A program made the translations under genes and the position numbers. The notes under the pieces were generated by a model, which had not been told where the DNA came from, ran no database searches, and was given only the letters and a program-made list of their open reading frames with translations. Positions 1-8,539 of a DNA stretch of 64,000 bases are shown piece after piece (position 1 is the stretch's first letter; each line of letters starts with the position of its first letter). The stretch comes from Azophilus sp965220425. GTDB lineage: Bacteria > Pseudomonadota > Gammaproteobacteria > Pseudomonadales > Azotimanducaceae. The DNA is taken from assembly GCA_965220425.1 (NCBI GenBank), contig OZ244830.1, positions 1,550,001-1,614,000 on the forward strand. The letters are read 5' to 3'.

Positions 1-87
1 TCGCAGCTTCCGCCTTGCTGTTGCCTTGCACACCGGTGCTACCCGCTTCCTGTTCCTCCGTGCCGTGACTTTGGGACTGCTCGCCAT
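1..87 (-). CDS. 5' end of an unidentified gene running off the left edge
   Basis: An open frame starts at ATG 87 on the minus strand and is still open at base 1 (29 codons). It begins MASSPKVTARRNRKRV and is strongly basic. A good Shine-Dalgarno sequence (AAGGAGGGAG) lies a few bases upstream of the ATG, which is the main reason to believe it. The visible part is too short to name a family. The basic start could be a DNA- or RNA-binding protein or simply a short ORF. Confidence 0.35.
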   Translation of the reverse strand, partial: MASSPKVTARRNRKRVAPVCKATARRKLR

Positions 88-100
88 TTCGTCTCCCTCC

Positions 101-847
101 TTTTTCGAGAATCTGGTTGGTTCCCTTAGTCTGATTGAATCCAATTGCTCCAAGGCGATGGATTCCGAATCCTGACTAAGTCCCACAGAACCGACCCTGT
201 GAATGCAGAACAGCCTTTTATGTTAATTTGATTAGTGAAATGTACCACGAGTCAACCTGCAAAAAAAGTCCCACGTCGTTTCGTCCTCTTGGCATCGGCG
301 GGATGCATTGGGAACTTTTATAATTAATTGTAATATATGGTATATTTAAAGATACAACCCACTCTTTTCGAGATGGAGAGGCGGCGACGCCGCGCCCGTT
401 GGGACTTCTTTTCCGAGTTCCATTTGTCGATGGTCTTGAAAAATACTGATTTTTTGTTATTCTGAATAACAGGTTTCGCAGGGGCTGCCGTCAGACTTGG
501 AATCGCAAGAGGACGTCTGGCAGGCCGGTCCTGTGCCAGGAATCTCGGAACTCGGTGTGTGCGGTCGGATCGGGAGGTGCCGCGGTCGACTACGGGGGTA
601 CCTGCGTGACGCTGCGCGGTCCTTTGCCGACACTCGCGACCGCCTCTGCGGTGTCATCTTGATCCGCAGCAAGAAACTTGACGACGAGTTCAAGAGCCAT
701 CTGGCTTCGGCGTTTACGGCGCCCCTCGAACGATGGCCCGGGCATCGCATTCCGGTAGGATTGAAGATCGGGGATGGCGAAACCGGGTCCCGGCGTTACG
801 AGATTTCCGAGGTAGAGAATTCGGTCACGGCAGAGGAGATTTGACAA
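101..847. other. Long intergenic region with AT-rich core
   Basis: No confident gene is seen here. Bases about 315-355 form an AT-rich block unlike the GC-rich surroundings, of the kind that holds promoters. A plus-strand frame from TTG 497 to TGA 844 (115 aa) ends just before the TetR start. Its second half reads fairly protein-like (for example RIPVGLKIGDGETGSRRYEI), but the first half is arginine-rich noise and no family is recognised. It could be a gene remnant. Confidence 0.4.
455..471. promoter_or_regulatory. 8-bp-arm palindrome, possible operator
   Basis: The sequence TGTTATTC-T-GAATAACA is a perfect palindrome with a one-base centre, just downstream of the AT-rich block and about 375 bp before the TetR start. 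Symmetric sites of this size are typical repressor operators. Assigning it to the downstream TetR protein is inference from position only. Confidence 0.35.
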
Positions 848-1525
848 GTGCCCAGGTCAAAAGACCGCCGTCGTCGCTCTTCCGCGGATGGCGAACGCCA
901 GTCACCGAAAGAGAGGATTCTCGACGTCGCCGAAGACCTGATCGCGGAGCATGGCCCCTATGGCTTCCGGCTCCAGGACGTGGCCAATCGCCTGAATGTG
1001 AAGGCGCCGGCGTTGTACAACCACTTCCAGTCTCGCGACGAATTGATCGCTCAAGTCGGCATGAAACTCAGCCGGCTCGCCGCGGCAAGAAAGTTCAGGG
1101 AACCTGGCGAAGACGCGATGACAGCCGCCCGTCGCCGTGCCCGCCACTTGGCAAAGTACATGTATGAACATCCCGCCGGCGCCCGTCTGGTTCTCTGGGA
1201 ACTCGCCCAGAGCGACTCCATGAGCTGGCCGGAATCGACAGCAATCGATGACGAACAGCGCGCGTGGAGTCGCAAAGCCTTTCAGCAGGCTGTCGCGGAT
1301 GGCGAGTTCCGCGATTTTCGATGGGAAGTGTATATCTCCATGCTTCTCGGCGGACTCGCGAGCCTGGTTCTTTATCCGAGCTTCGACAAGAGTTCAGCGC
1401 CAGCAAGTGTCGAAACGCTACAACGGGAAGCGGACGAATTGGTCGTACGCATGCTCACACCCGACGAGCCCCTGAATCGCCTGGTACAAAGGCTGTGGGA
1501 AAAGGAATCGAAGAACTCCGACTAA
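848..1525 (+). CDS. TetR/AcrR family transcriptional regulator
   Basis: 225 aa. The N-terminal helix-turn-helix lies at about residues 22-70 (KERILDVAEDLIAEHG, then the recognition region ending ALYNHFQSRDELIAQV), which is the classic TetR pattern. The C-terminal half is a helical ligand-binding and dimer domain with little sequence identity to known ligands. The start is GTG 848, chosen because AGAGGAGA sits about 8 bases upstream. The cupin gene starts 12 bp after its stop, so it probably regulates or is co-transcribed with the cupin-RidA-cupin set. The effector is unknown. Confidence 0.9.
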   Translation: MPRSKDRRRRSSADGERQSPKERILDVAEDLIAEHGPYGFRLQDVANRLNVKAPALYNHFQSRDELIAQVGMKLSRLAAARKFREPGEDAMTAARRRARHLAKYMYEHPAGARLVLWELAQSDSMSWPESTAIDDEQRAWSRKAFQQAVADGEFRDFRWEVYISMLLGGLASLVLYPSFDKSSAPASVETLQREADELVVRMLTPDEPLNRLVQRLWEKESKNSD

Positions 1526-1537
1526 GAGGATCAGCTC

Positions 1538-1993
1538 ATGCCGACATCCGGAACCAAGGGGGTCCCCTTCCGCATCGATCCCGCAATGCTTGCGGGGGAA
1601 GGACTCGAGGAGATCCCGCCCTGGACCAATCCGCTCGAAGGAGAGCATGGCCACGCCATCGTCTGGAAGGGCGGCCCGGAGTGGATAGCGACGCCGTTCG
1701 AGGGAGACATCATCGTCTTTGTCCTGGAGATCGACGTCGGCGGCCACCGAAAGTATCAGATTGTGAACGTGGGTTTCGACCAGTTGATTTACGTTCTCGA
1801 GGGCACGATGATCCTGACGCCCGAAGAGGGTGAAGCCTGCGAGTACAACCGGGGCGACTTCGCAATCATGCCGAAGGGCTTCACGGGAACCCGGGAATAC
1901 ATCGGCGATGTCTTCCGGGAACTCTCCGTCATCGAAGCCGATTCGTGGCATAAGGACATCGAGGAGCGAATTGGATTGGAAATGCCGGAATGA
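1538..1993 (+). CDS. Cupin domain protein (Cupin_3-like)
   Basis: 151 aa single-domain cupin. The stretch LIYVLEGTMILTPEEG followed by YNRGDFAIMPKGFTG matches the Cupin_3 (DUF861) pattern of small EutQ/ureidoglycine-aminohydrolase-like proteins. The usual HxH metal pair of the first cupin motif is not obvious, so metal binding and catalysis are uncertain. AGAGGA precedes ATG 1538. It is a paralog of the cupin at 2587: both begin with the same RLDPAxLAGEGLEE-type segment. A RidA gene lies between the two, suggesting handling of an unstable amino or imino intermediate (inference). Confidence 0.85.
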   Translation: MPTSGTKGVPFRIDPAMLAGEGLEEIPPWTNPLEGEHGHAIVWKGGPEWIATPFEGDIIVFVLEIDVGGHRKYQIVNVGFDQLIYVLEGTMILTPEEGEACEYNRGDFAIMPKGFTGTREYIGDVFRELSVIEADSWHKDIEERIGLEMPE

Positions 1994-2085
1994 GAGACGC
2001 GCTGAATTTTCCCGATTGGCTGCTTGAGTCGTTGCTACTGGACCTGTACACCCAATATCACTCGAGAACATGAAAGTGGAGTGGG

Positions 2086-2475
2086 ATGAAAATGAAGAAG
2101 GAATACATACCGCGCGAAGGCCCGAAGAGCGAGTACGGGCCGCGAGCCATCAAGGCCGGCGATCGAATCTACATCGCCTCGGCCGCGGTCGACGACGACG
2201 GAAACTCGGTGGGTCCGACTATCGAGGAACAGGCTGAATTCGTCTTCCGCGACATGCAACAGACTCTCGAGAGCCTCGGCAGCTCGATGGACGACATACT
2301 CGAGATGACCATGTACCTGGTCGACATCGAGCGAAACGTCCTGAAGATCAAGCCGATCTTTGACAAGTACATCACGGTCTTCCCAATGGTAGCGGCGATC
2401 GGGACTCACCAGCTCTTCCCGTTCGATCCCCCGCTGCTCATCGAGACAACCGTCACGGCGATCATTCCGGACTGA
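2086..2475 (+). CDS. RidA/YjgF/UK114 family protein
   Basis: 129 aa, the normal length for the family. Family features visible are GDRIYIASAAVDDDG near the N terminus, the central LESLGSSMDDILEMTMYLVDI segment, and the C-terminal VAAIGTHQLFPFDPPLLIETTVTA region. RidA proteins are trimeric enamine/imine deaminases or related small-molecule binders. The canonical catalytic Arg before the final strand is not clearly present, so this may be a non-canonical (Rid2-7-type) member. GGAG lies 4 bases before ATG 2086, and ATG 2092 is an alternative start. It sits between two paralogous cupin genes on the same strand. Confidence 0.85.
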   Translation: MKMKKEYIPREGPKSEYGPRAIKAGDRIYIASAAVDDDGNSVGPTIEEQAEFVFRDMQQTLESLGSSMDDILEMTMYLVDIERNVLKIKPIFDKYITVFPMVAAIGTHQLFPFDPPLLIETTVTAIIPD

Positions 2476-2586
2476 TCGGGAAAATTGACTTCACCGGGGG
2501 ATTCTCGATGCCAGGATCTCTGATCGAATCATTGCCGATGCGAATGATCGCGTACAAGTAATCACCAATAGATGGAGGATCAACCC

Positions 2587-3024
2587 ATGCCGAAAACCGA
2601 CACCAGGGGCATCCCGCTCCGTCTCGACCCCGCAACGCTTGCCGGGGAAGGGCTTGAGGAGTTCCCGCCACTACCCAACCAGCCGGAAGGAAAAAGCGGC
2701 CATATTCTCGGCGGCCCGGAAAGTAGCATCGATCGAGGGTGCGTCCTCTTCGAAGGGGACGTCGTCGTGCAGGTCGCCGAACTTCAACCGCGAAGAATGC
2801 AGATCGTCGACCTGAAAGTGGATGAGTTCGTCCACATTCTCGAAGGCAGACTGATCGTGACGGCCGACACCGGCGAGACCCGCGAGTTCGGCCCTGGCGA
2901 CTTCGCGATCGTGCCAAAGGGCTTCACCGGAATCCGGGAAATGGCGGGCAATCCATACCGGGAGCTCACCGTCATCGAGGTCACGACGATGATGGAGGAA
3001 TTGAAGGAATTGGGCGTAGGATAG
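2587..3024 (+). CDS. Cupin domain protein, paralog of the one at 1538
   Basis: 145 aa from ATG 2587, chosen over the in-frame ATG 2572 because TGGAGGA lies 7 bases before 2587 and the N terminus then aligns with the upstream paralog. The cupin core is VHILEGRLIVTADTGE followed by FGPGDFAIVPKGFTG. As in the paralog, histidine metal ligands are not evident at the first motif. It forms a same-strand cupin-RidA-cupin unit behind a TetR gene. It ends 29 bp from the convergent transporter, with no obvious terminator between. Confidence 0.85.
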   Translation: MPKTDTRGIPLRLDPATLAGEGLEEFPPLPNQPEGKSGHILGGPESSIDRGCVLFEGDVVVQVAELQPRRMQIVDLKVDEFVHILEGRLIVTADTGETREFGPGDFAIVPKGFTGIREMAGNPYRELTVIEVTTMMEELKELGVG

Positions 3025-3052
3025 ACGACTCGCCGGCGCACGCCATGTTCCT

Positions 3053-4558
3053 TCAAAACGCGCGCCCGGTTCTGCGTTTGGCCAACTCGGCCAGAGTCTG
3101 TTGGTGCCGGGCTTTCGAAATTCGGTACCAGCGAAGGAACACGAGCGAGGCGAGCCCGCCGATTGCGCAGACCGGGCCCATGGCGAGTGCGAGCTTGACC
3201 AGCGTCTCCTCCGCAACGGTTCCCGGCACCGCGTTGGTAGGGAATTCGATCAGATCGAGTATCACCCCGCCAAGCCAGGCTCCGATACCGATGAGCGCCT
3301 TCGCCGAAAATCCGTAGACGCCGAAGAAGTTTCCTTCCTGACGCCGCCCCGATTCGAGTTCATGGTCATCGACGCAATCAGCCACCATCGAACCGCTGGA
3401 AACGCCCCCCGCCGCGCCGCCAAAGCTGGCCGTGATCCAGAAGGCGACGAGAATCGGCAGATACAGGGAATGGCTGTCTGGCGGCAGCATCCCGAGCAGT
3501 GCGAGGATGGGCGGTATGCTCACAAAGATGCACCACCAGGCAATGCCAACGATGAAGACCAGGTTCTTCGCGAGAAAGCGGCTGAGATAAGCCCAGATCA
3601 GCATACTGATTGTGCTGGTAATCTGGCCCGCCACCACGATGGTGAAGATCTGCTGCGAGTCGAGCTTCCAGAAGTGGATATAGCCGTGCAGCATGATCGT
3701 GAAGTATGCCCCGGTAGCCGCCCAGGCACCGAACACGGCAAGGAACAGCGCGCGGAAATTCGGATTCGACAAGACCTCGAAATTCTCGCCCAGAAATTGG
3801 CGCACGGTGAGTCTCGGGTTTTCGCGCGAACGCGTGAGGTACGGGATCCGCGACATCGTTCCAAACGCGCTGACCAGGATCGTGACCGACATGATGCCGC
3901 CGATGGCGATGGAGTAGGGCGAATACGCGCCGGGATTGAGCTGGCCATTCGGATAGTCCGGCGAGTCCGCGAAGAAAAAGCCGAGTCCGAGCGCCAGCGC
4001 CACCAGGTACCCCGCCTGCGAGAAGAACGAGCGCAATGCCACGATATTGCTTCGGTCCTGATAGTCGCTGGTGAGCTCCGCGCCGAGGGCCGAATGGGGC
4101 ACGAAGAACAGCGTCAGCGCCAGGCGTGCCAATATCGCGAACGTGGTGAGCCAGGCGAAGAGTCCCCAGTCGCCGAGATCCGCCGGAGGCGAAAACAGCA
4201 GCACGACGAAGAGCCCAAGCGGCAAAGCCGAAGCGAACAGGAACGGGTGGCGCCGGCCCCAACGAGTGCGGGTGCGATCCGACACCGCTCCCATCCAGGG
4301 ATCGGATACCGCATCGAACAGGAGACTGAGGAGAAGCGCCGTGCCGGTATAAGTTCCGGAGAGATCCAGCACCTGGTTGTAATAGAAGAACAGAAAGACG
4401 GTAAAGGAGCTGGTCAGCAGGCCTTCCGCCGTCTGGCCGATGCCATAGGTGAAACGTTCCCGCATATTGATCGGCGGACTGACCATCATGCCTCCCTCGA
4501 CAAAGGTCCGGAATCGCGACAGCATAGGGGAAGGCGACCCCAATACCACGCTCGACAA
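3053..4558 (-). CDS. MFS transporter, GPH (MelB-like) sugar/cation symporter type
   Basis: Up to 501 aa with about 12 membrane segments. The start MRERFTYGIGQTAEGL and the loop SDRTRTRWGRRHPFLF are signatures of the glycoside-pentoside-hexuronide:cation symporter family (MelB, GusB, XynB type). The annotated frame starts at 4558, but GAGGGAGG lies directly before the ATG pair at 4489/4486. That pair is probably the true start and would remove about 23 residues. The substrate cannot be told from sequence. The gene is convergent with the cupin set and divergent from the glutathione transferase. Confidence 0.88.
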   Translation of the reverse strand: MSSVVLGSPSPMLSRFRTFVEGGMMVSPPINMRERFTYGIGQTAEGLLTSSFTVFLFFYYNQVLDLSGTYTGTALLLSLLFDAVSDPWMGAVSDRTRTRWGRRHPFLFASALPLGLFVVLLFSPPADLGDWGLFAWLTTFAILARLALTLFFVPHSALGAELTSDYQDRSNIVALRSFFSQAGYLVALALGLGFFFADSPDYPNGQLNPGAYSPYSIAIGGIMSVTILVSAFGTMSRIPYLTRSRENPRLTVRQFLGENFEVLSNPNFRALFLAVFGAWAATGAYFTIMLHGYIHFWKLDSQQIFTIVVAGQITSTISMLIWAYLSRFLAKNLVFIVGIAWWCIFVSIPPILALLGMLPPDSHSLYLPILVAFWITASFGGAAGGVSSGSMVADCVDDHELESGRRQEGNFFGVYGFSAKALIGIGAWLGGVILDLIEFPTNAVPGTVAEETLVKLALAMGPVCAIGGLASLVFLRWYRISKARHQQTLAELAKRRTGRAF

Positions 4559-4626
4559 GCAAGTTCCAGGTTCATTGAGCGTTCGGTATTGCCATAAGAG
4601 CTAATCGACCAACGAGAGGAGACAAC

Positions 4627-5319
4627 ATGCATCTGGTGCTATTCGGCGCGGCTGGCGCCTGTTCGCGCGTAACCATGACCGCACTGGAGGAAACGGGAGC
4701 GCCGTACACCTACGAAATCGTGCGCTTCATGGAGCAGGAGCATTTGAGCCCGGCCTATCGCGCGAAGAACCCGCTTGGGAAGGTTCCGTGCCTTGTCGTT
4801 GACGGCCGGCCCCTCCGCGAGAATGTGGCCATTCTGTTGTGGCTCAATGAGACATTCCCTGAGGCTAAATTGCTGCCGCCCGTATCGGGCGCCATCGAAA
4901 CGGCGGAACAGACGGCTGACCTCTGCTTTTGCTCGGCGACGCTACATCCCATCCTCACGCGGGTTTCGGTCTCCGAGATGTTTGGTTCGACCAAGGCCGT
5001 GCCAAGCATACGCGCCTCGGCGATGGCCATGATGGACCGCTACTTTGCGGTCGTTGAGGAACGCCTGGCGAACCGGGGCTATTGGTACGGCGACGACTGG
5101 AGCGTGATGGATGCCTATCTCGGCTGGATTTATCTTCGCATGGCGAGCGAGGGCTATGAGGTGAAGAACTACCCGCGCTTCTCGGCGATGATTGAGCGGC
5201 ACGAACTGCGGCCGTCGGTGCAGCGAGTCGTCGAGCGCGAGGCTGAGGAAGAAGCCCAGATGAAGCGCGAAGGTCTATCCTGGGACACGGAGAGTTTTCT
5301 TTCGGACAGTGAGAAATAA
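4627..5319 (+). CDS. Glutathione S-transferase family protein
   Basis: 230 aa cytosolic GST. The thioredoxin-like N-terminal domain (residues 1-80) contains NPLGKVPCLVVDGRPLRENV, with the cis-Pro loop and the Glu-Asn that replaces the usual Glu-Ser glutathione contact. An all-helical C-terminal domain follows (about 90-215). The N terminus GAAGACSRVTM resembles bacterial beta-class enzymes, which use a Cys or Ser near this position. AGAGGAGAC precedes ATG 4627. It is convergent with a VOC protein, a pairing common in detoxification or aromatic breakdown, though the substrate is unknown. Confidence 0.88.
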   Translation: MHLVLFGAAGACSRVTMTALEETGAPYTYEIVRFMEQEHLSPAYRAKNPLGKVPCLVVDGRPLRENVAILLWLNETFPEAKLLPPVSGAIETAEQTADLCFCSATLHPILTRVSVSEMFGSTKAVPSIRASAMAMMDRYFAVVEERLANRGYWYGDDWSVMDAYLGWIYLRMASEGYEVKNYPRFSAMIERHELRPSVQRVVEREAEEEAQMKREGLSWDTESFLSDSEK

Positions 5320-5346
5320 ACGCGTTCCGGAGGATGGACCGATGCT

Positions 5347-5946
5347 CTACTCCCACCTCTCGTCGAAGCGCCGGCCCAGGGCCTCCATCCAGTCCTGCCT
5401 GGGCTTGAAATCCGGTGCGTCCTTATACGCCGCTTCGGTTTGAGCGAAGATCTCTTCGTCCGAAAGTGAGAGGTCGATATCATCGAGTACGGGTTGGCGA
5501 ACGTGCCAGGGTGTGTTGACGAAGCACTCGATGATGTTGCCCTCAGGATCGGGGAAGTAGAGCGACCAGGTGGTGCCGTGGGCCATGGGCCGGAATCCGG
5601 TGACACCCGCCTCTTCTATGGCCGCCTGCATCGCACGCAGATCTGCGAGGCTCTCGACTCGAAAAGAGAGCTGCTGCAGCATGCCTTCTTCGCCCGGGCT
5701 GCCTTGCCTACCCTCCATGAGAATGACTTGGTGATGCTCTTCGGGGTCGGAGCTCAGGAATACGATCTTTGGCTCGCCCGGGAATGGGAGCGTGCCGCGG
5801 TCGGTAACCTCGAGACCCAGAAGCCCGGAATAGAAAGCCGCCATCAACTCGATGTCGTGAACGCGGAAGCCCACGTGGCTGTAGCGAAGTCGGGGTGGCC
5901 TGGCGATGTCTGCGCTCCTTCCTTGACGGATGTCCCTGAGTACCAT
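5347..5946 (-). CDS. VOC family protein (glyoxalase/extradiol dioxygenase fold)
   Basis: 199 aa with one VOC module pair at about residues 22-150. Candidate metal ligands are visible: His in YSHVGFRV, His in EEHHQVILM and Glu in PEGNIIECFVNTP. This is the H/H/E set of metal-dependent VOC enzymes. A roughly 45-residue C-terminal extension (DDIDLSLSDEEIF onward) follows the domain. The ATG at 5946 has no clear ribosome site. A strong AAGGAAGGAG lies about 20 bases downstream with no ATG/GTG close behind it, so the true start is uncertain. It is convergent with the GST gene. Confidence 0.82.
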   Translation of the reverse strand: MVLRDIRQGRSADIARPPRLRYSHVGFRVHDIELMAAFYSGLLGLEVTDRGTLPFPGEPKIVFLSSDPEEHHQVILMEGRQGSPGEEGMLQQLSFRVESLADLRAMQAAIEEAGVTGFRPMAHGTTWSLYFPDPEGNIIECFVNTPWHVRQPVLDDIDLSLSDEEIFAQTEAAYKDAPDFKPRQDWMEALGRRFDERWE

Positions 5947-6060
5947 AGACTGTCATGATAGTCAAGTTCTGCCGAAGCAGAGGATATTTTCGCGGCAACG
6001 GCTGTACCGGCGCTCCGCATCTCACTACACATGGCGATTCACTCAACTGACAAGGGGAAC

Positions 6061-6513
6061 ATGCTCATGCCCAAGCTGACAACGCTGATCCTCGCTTTGC
6101 TCTGGTTCACGCTGGGGTCACTACCCGCGAACGCACATCACTCCTACGCTCAGTTCGACCAGAAAATCTGCAAGACCGTCGAAGGAACCGTGAGGAAATG
6201 GGAGTTCACGTATCCACACACCTGGCTGTGGGTGACCATGAAAGGTCCCGATGACGCGAATGTGCTTTATGGCTTTGAAGGCTCGGACCCGGCCAGCATC
6301 GCCATTTTCGGATGGACCCCTGAACTTCTCTTCATGGGCGACAAGGTCACCGTGAATTACAATCCGCTGCGCGACGGCCGCAATGGCGGTTCGATCCGGA
6401 GTGTCGTGCTCCCCAACGGGAAAAAGATGGAGGGTCAGGGAAGCGAAACCGACGTTTTCTGGGCGGACCAATGCACGACATTCAAACCAGACGAAGGGAA
6501 CGAATCCGCATAA
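6061..6513 (+). CDS. DUF6152 family exported protein
   Basis: 150 aa. ATG 6061 is preferred to the frame start at 6031 because AAGGGG precedes it and it gives a clean signal peptide (LTTLILALLWFTLGSLPANA, cleaved before HHSYAQFD). The mature start HHSYAQFDQ and the segment GTVRKWEFTYPHTWLWV are typical of the DUF6152 family: small periplasmic proteins of unknown function with conserved His and aromatic residues. It is the first gene of a same-strand module with a lipoprotein, two DUF6644-like membrane proteins and a diheme cytochrome c. Confidence 0.85.
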   Translation: MLMPKLTTLILALLWFTLGSLPANAHHSYAQFDQKICKTVEGTVRKWEFTYPHTWLWVTMKGPDDANVLYGFEGSDPASIAIFGWTPELLFMGDKVTVNYNPLRDGRNGGSIRSVVLPNGKKMEGQGSETDVFWADQCTTFKPDEGNESA

Positions 6514-6566
6514 GCAATCGAGTGAGAAGCTGCGAACGAACAGGGCAAGCTGGAATAGACGTGTCA

Positions 6567-7415
6567 ATGCTCACATTCAAGTCAACGATCGTGTTTGCAC
6601 GCGCTGCCCGGTGGTTCCTGGTTTACGCTCTGGCAGCTCTTCCGCTGATCCTGACGGCCTGTGCCGGGCCGGGCTCCTCCGCCCTGCCGCCAGGCGACAT
6701 TCAGGAGCTATGGGACGGCACCTGGACGATGACCGAGCAGGGCGGGATTCAGGTCTATCTGGACTGCTGCGACGGCCCTGGGGAGAACATCCCGCTGACA
6801 CCGAAGTACCGTAAGATGCGTGCGGAATATGCCGCTATTCCGTTCGAAAGCGCAGAGATGAACGTAGACAGCAATCTTGCACGGTGTATCACGCCCGGGA
6901 TGCCCGGGATATTTCAGCACCCGATGTTTTTCGAATTCTCATGGGCTCCGGGCCGCGTCAATATTCTCTACCACCATGGCACTGCCCGCTGGATCTGGAC
7001 CGACGGGCGAAGCTTTCCTGAGCGTCTGCTACCCAGACGGGTGGGAACCTCCATCGGGCATTGGGAAGGCGACACGCTGGTCGTCGAGACCCGAGGCATA
7101 TCAAGACAAAGCGAGATGTTCCTGATGGGCCCGATCAAGGTGTCTCCGCAGACGAAGGTAACCGAGCGGATCACGGTCAAACAGGAACCCATCAAAGCAA
7201 CCAATGCGGCCGACGAATCGGAAATTCCGATCGGCCCGGTAAGAAAACACCTGCATCTGCAGACGACACTCGAAGACCCGGAGATCTTTCTCGAGCCCTA
7301 TACCTACGATCTGTTTTTCGTTGAGGTGCCCATCTTGTTCGAAACAGGATGTGCGGCCCACAACCGAGACGACGGTATGGCTCCCGTCGACCTGACGCCG
7401 CCCGAATTCGATTGA
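6567..7415 (+). CDS. Uncharacterised lipoprotein with SIGHWEGDTLVVET motif
   Basis: About 282 aa from ATG 6567 (GTG 6561 also possible). The longer frame from 6471 would overlap the previous gene and bury the signal. The N terminus has a hydrophobic stretch and the lipobox LTAC, so the mature protein is probably a lipid-anchored periplasmic protein. The segment SIGHWEGDTLVVETRGI recurs in a widespread family of uncharacterised exported proteins that often neighbour DUF6152 genes. No catalytic site is recognised. Context suggests a role together with the membrane and cytochrome c genes downstream. Confidence 0.75.
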   Translation: MLTFKSTIVFARAARWFLVYALAALPLILTACAGPGSSALPPGDIQELWDGTWTMTEQGGIQVYLDCCDGPGENIPLTPKYRKMRAEYAAIPFESAEMNVDSNLARCITPGMPGIFQHPMFFEFSWAPGRVNILYHHGTARWIWTDGRSFPERLLPRRVGTSIGHWEGDTLVVETRGISRQSEMFLMGPIKVSPQTKVTERITVKQEPIKATNAADESEIPIGPVRKHLHLQTTLEDPEIFLEPYTYDLFFVEVPILFETGCAAHNRDDGMAPVDLTPPEFD

Positions 7416-7429
7416 CACCCCCTAGCGTC

Positions 7430-7912
7430 ATGCAATCATTCGCGCACTGGATCGCGGCGACGAGCTTGAGCGAGACGCTGAAAGCGTACCTGTGGATCAT
7501 TCCAACGTCGCAATCCATCCACATCCTCGCCGTGTCGGTAGTGTTTGTCTGCGCTTTGATGATCGGCCTGAGGCTACTGGGATTGAGCCGTTCCGAGCGG
7601 ACACTGTCCATGGTGATCGGCAAGCAGACGAGACTGATGTACGCAGGCCACATCGTGCTGTTGCTGACCGGAGCCGTGCAAACGATCGCGGAGCCCGCCC
7701 GCCAGTTCGGCTCACCAGCATTCTGGATCAAGATGTCGCTGATCGCATTCGGTCTGCTGATCACGTATTTCCTGTCCCGGGGCGCGCGAAACGATCCCCG
7801 GCGCTGGGACGCCGCCGATCACCGCCCGGCGAGGTTGCGGATCTATGGCGCGGGCTACGTCCTCTCATGGGCTACCATCATCTTCTGTGGACGATTCATC
7901 GGTTACACCTAG
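7430..7912 (+). CDS. DUF6644-like integral membrane protein (first copy)
   Basis: 160 aa from ATG 7430, with four predicted membrane helices and short loops. Conserved-looking histidines are His in WIIPTSQSIHILAVS and His in YAGHIVLLLTGAV. Paired His on helices of small four-helix proteins could bind heme b (inference). It starts 14 bp after the lipoprotein stop and is followed by a second protein of similar size and architecture. The shared module with a diheme cytochrome c suggests an electron-transfer function, but no homolog of known function is recognised. Confidence 0.75.
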   Translation: MQSFAHWIAATSLSETLKAYLWIIPTSQSIHILAVSVVFVCALMIGLRLLGLSRSERTLSMVIGKQTRLMYAGHIVLLLTGAVQTIAEPARQFGSPAFWIKMSLIAFGLLITYFLSRGARNDPRRWDAADHRPARLRIYGAGYVLSWATIIFCGRFIGYT

Positions 7913-8029
7913 CGGGGCGATGTCCCAGCCCGACGAGAAAACGGTGACCGGGAGGGAATTTGACCAATTTGACAACTCTATCCGCGACTAAGAGGCCTGG
8001 ATGAGAATCCTCGTACGCAAAGGCTACCC

Positions 8030-8539
8030 GTGTTGTACTTGACCGAATTTGCGGAACAGATCGCAGCCCTCCCACTGTCGACCGCGATCAGAACGGGCCT
8101 GGCCTGGCGCTGGCTCTTTCCCACGATCGAAGCCACGCATGTTCTCGCCATCACGACCGTCTACGGTTCGATCCTGTTCGTCGATCTGCGATTGCTTGGT
8201 TTTGCTCAGGTGGGGACACGGGTGTCCAGGTATTCGGCTGAATTACTTCCGTTCACTTGGGCGGCTTTTGTATTGGCCCTCATTTCGGGGACGCTCCTGT
8301 TCATAGCCAATGCGCCTGATTACGTGGTCGTCCTGCAGTTTGGATTGAAGATGGCCTTAATTCTGCTCGCGGGCGTGAATATGGCGGTTTTTCAATGGGG
8401 CGTTGGTCGGCAGGTAGCACAATGGGATACTCAGTTGCCCCCTCCCGCCGCCGCCCGGATCGCGGGGCTGCTATCCATTCTGTTCTGGACCAGCATTGTA
8501 TTTCTTTCCCGATGGATCGGTTACGTCGCAGAGTGGTGA
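8030..8539 (+). CDS. DUF6644-like integral membrane protein (second copy)
   Basis: 169 aa from GTG 8030 (TTG 8033 possible). It shows the same plan as the preceding gene: an N-terminal amphipathic part, then four membrane helices, with His in WLFPTIEATHVLAIT aligning to the IPTSQSIHILA segment of the first copy and the same C-terminal SRWIGY/GRFIGY ending. The two are therefore tandem paralogs. Its 3' end overlaps the likely start of the cytochrome c gene (ATG 8512), suggesting translational coupling. Function is unknown. Confidence 0.75.
   Translation: MLYLTEFAEQIAALPLSTAIRTGLAWRWLFPTIEATHVLAITTVYGSILFVDLRLLGFAQVGTRVSRYSAELLPFTWAAFVLALISGTLLFIANAPDYVVVLQFGLKMALILLAGVNMAVFQWGVGRQVAQWDTQLPPPAAARIAGLLSILFWTSIVFLSRWIGYVAEW

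Noticed and set aside
3101..4597. A 498-codon plus-strand frame opposite the GPH-type transporter.
   Set aside because: Arg/Glu/Gln-rich antisense text with no family; the minus-strand MFS protein is unmistakable.
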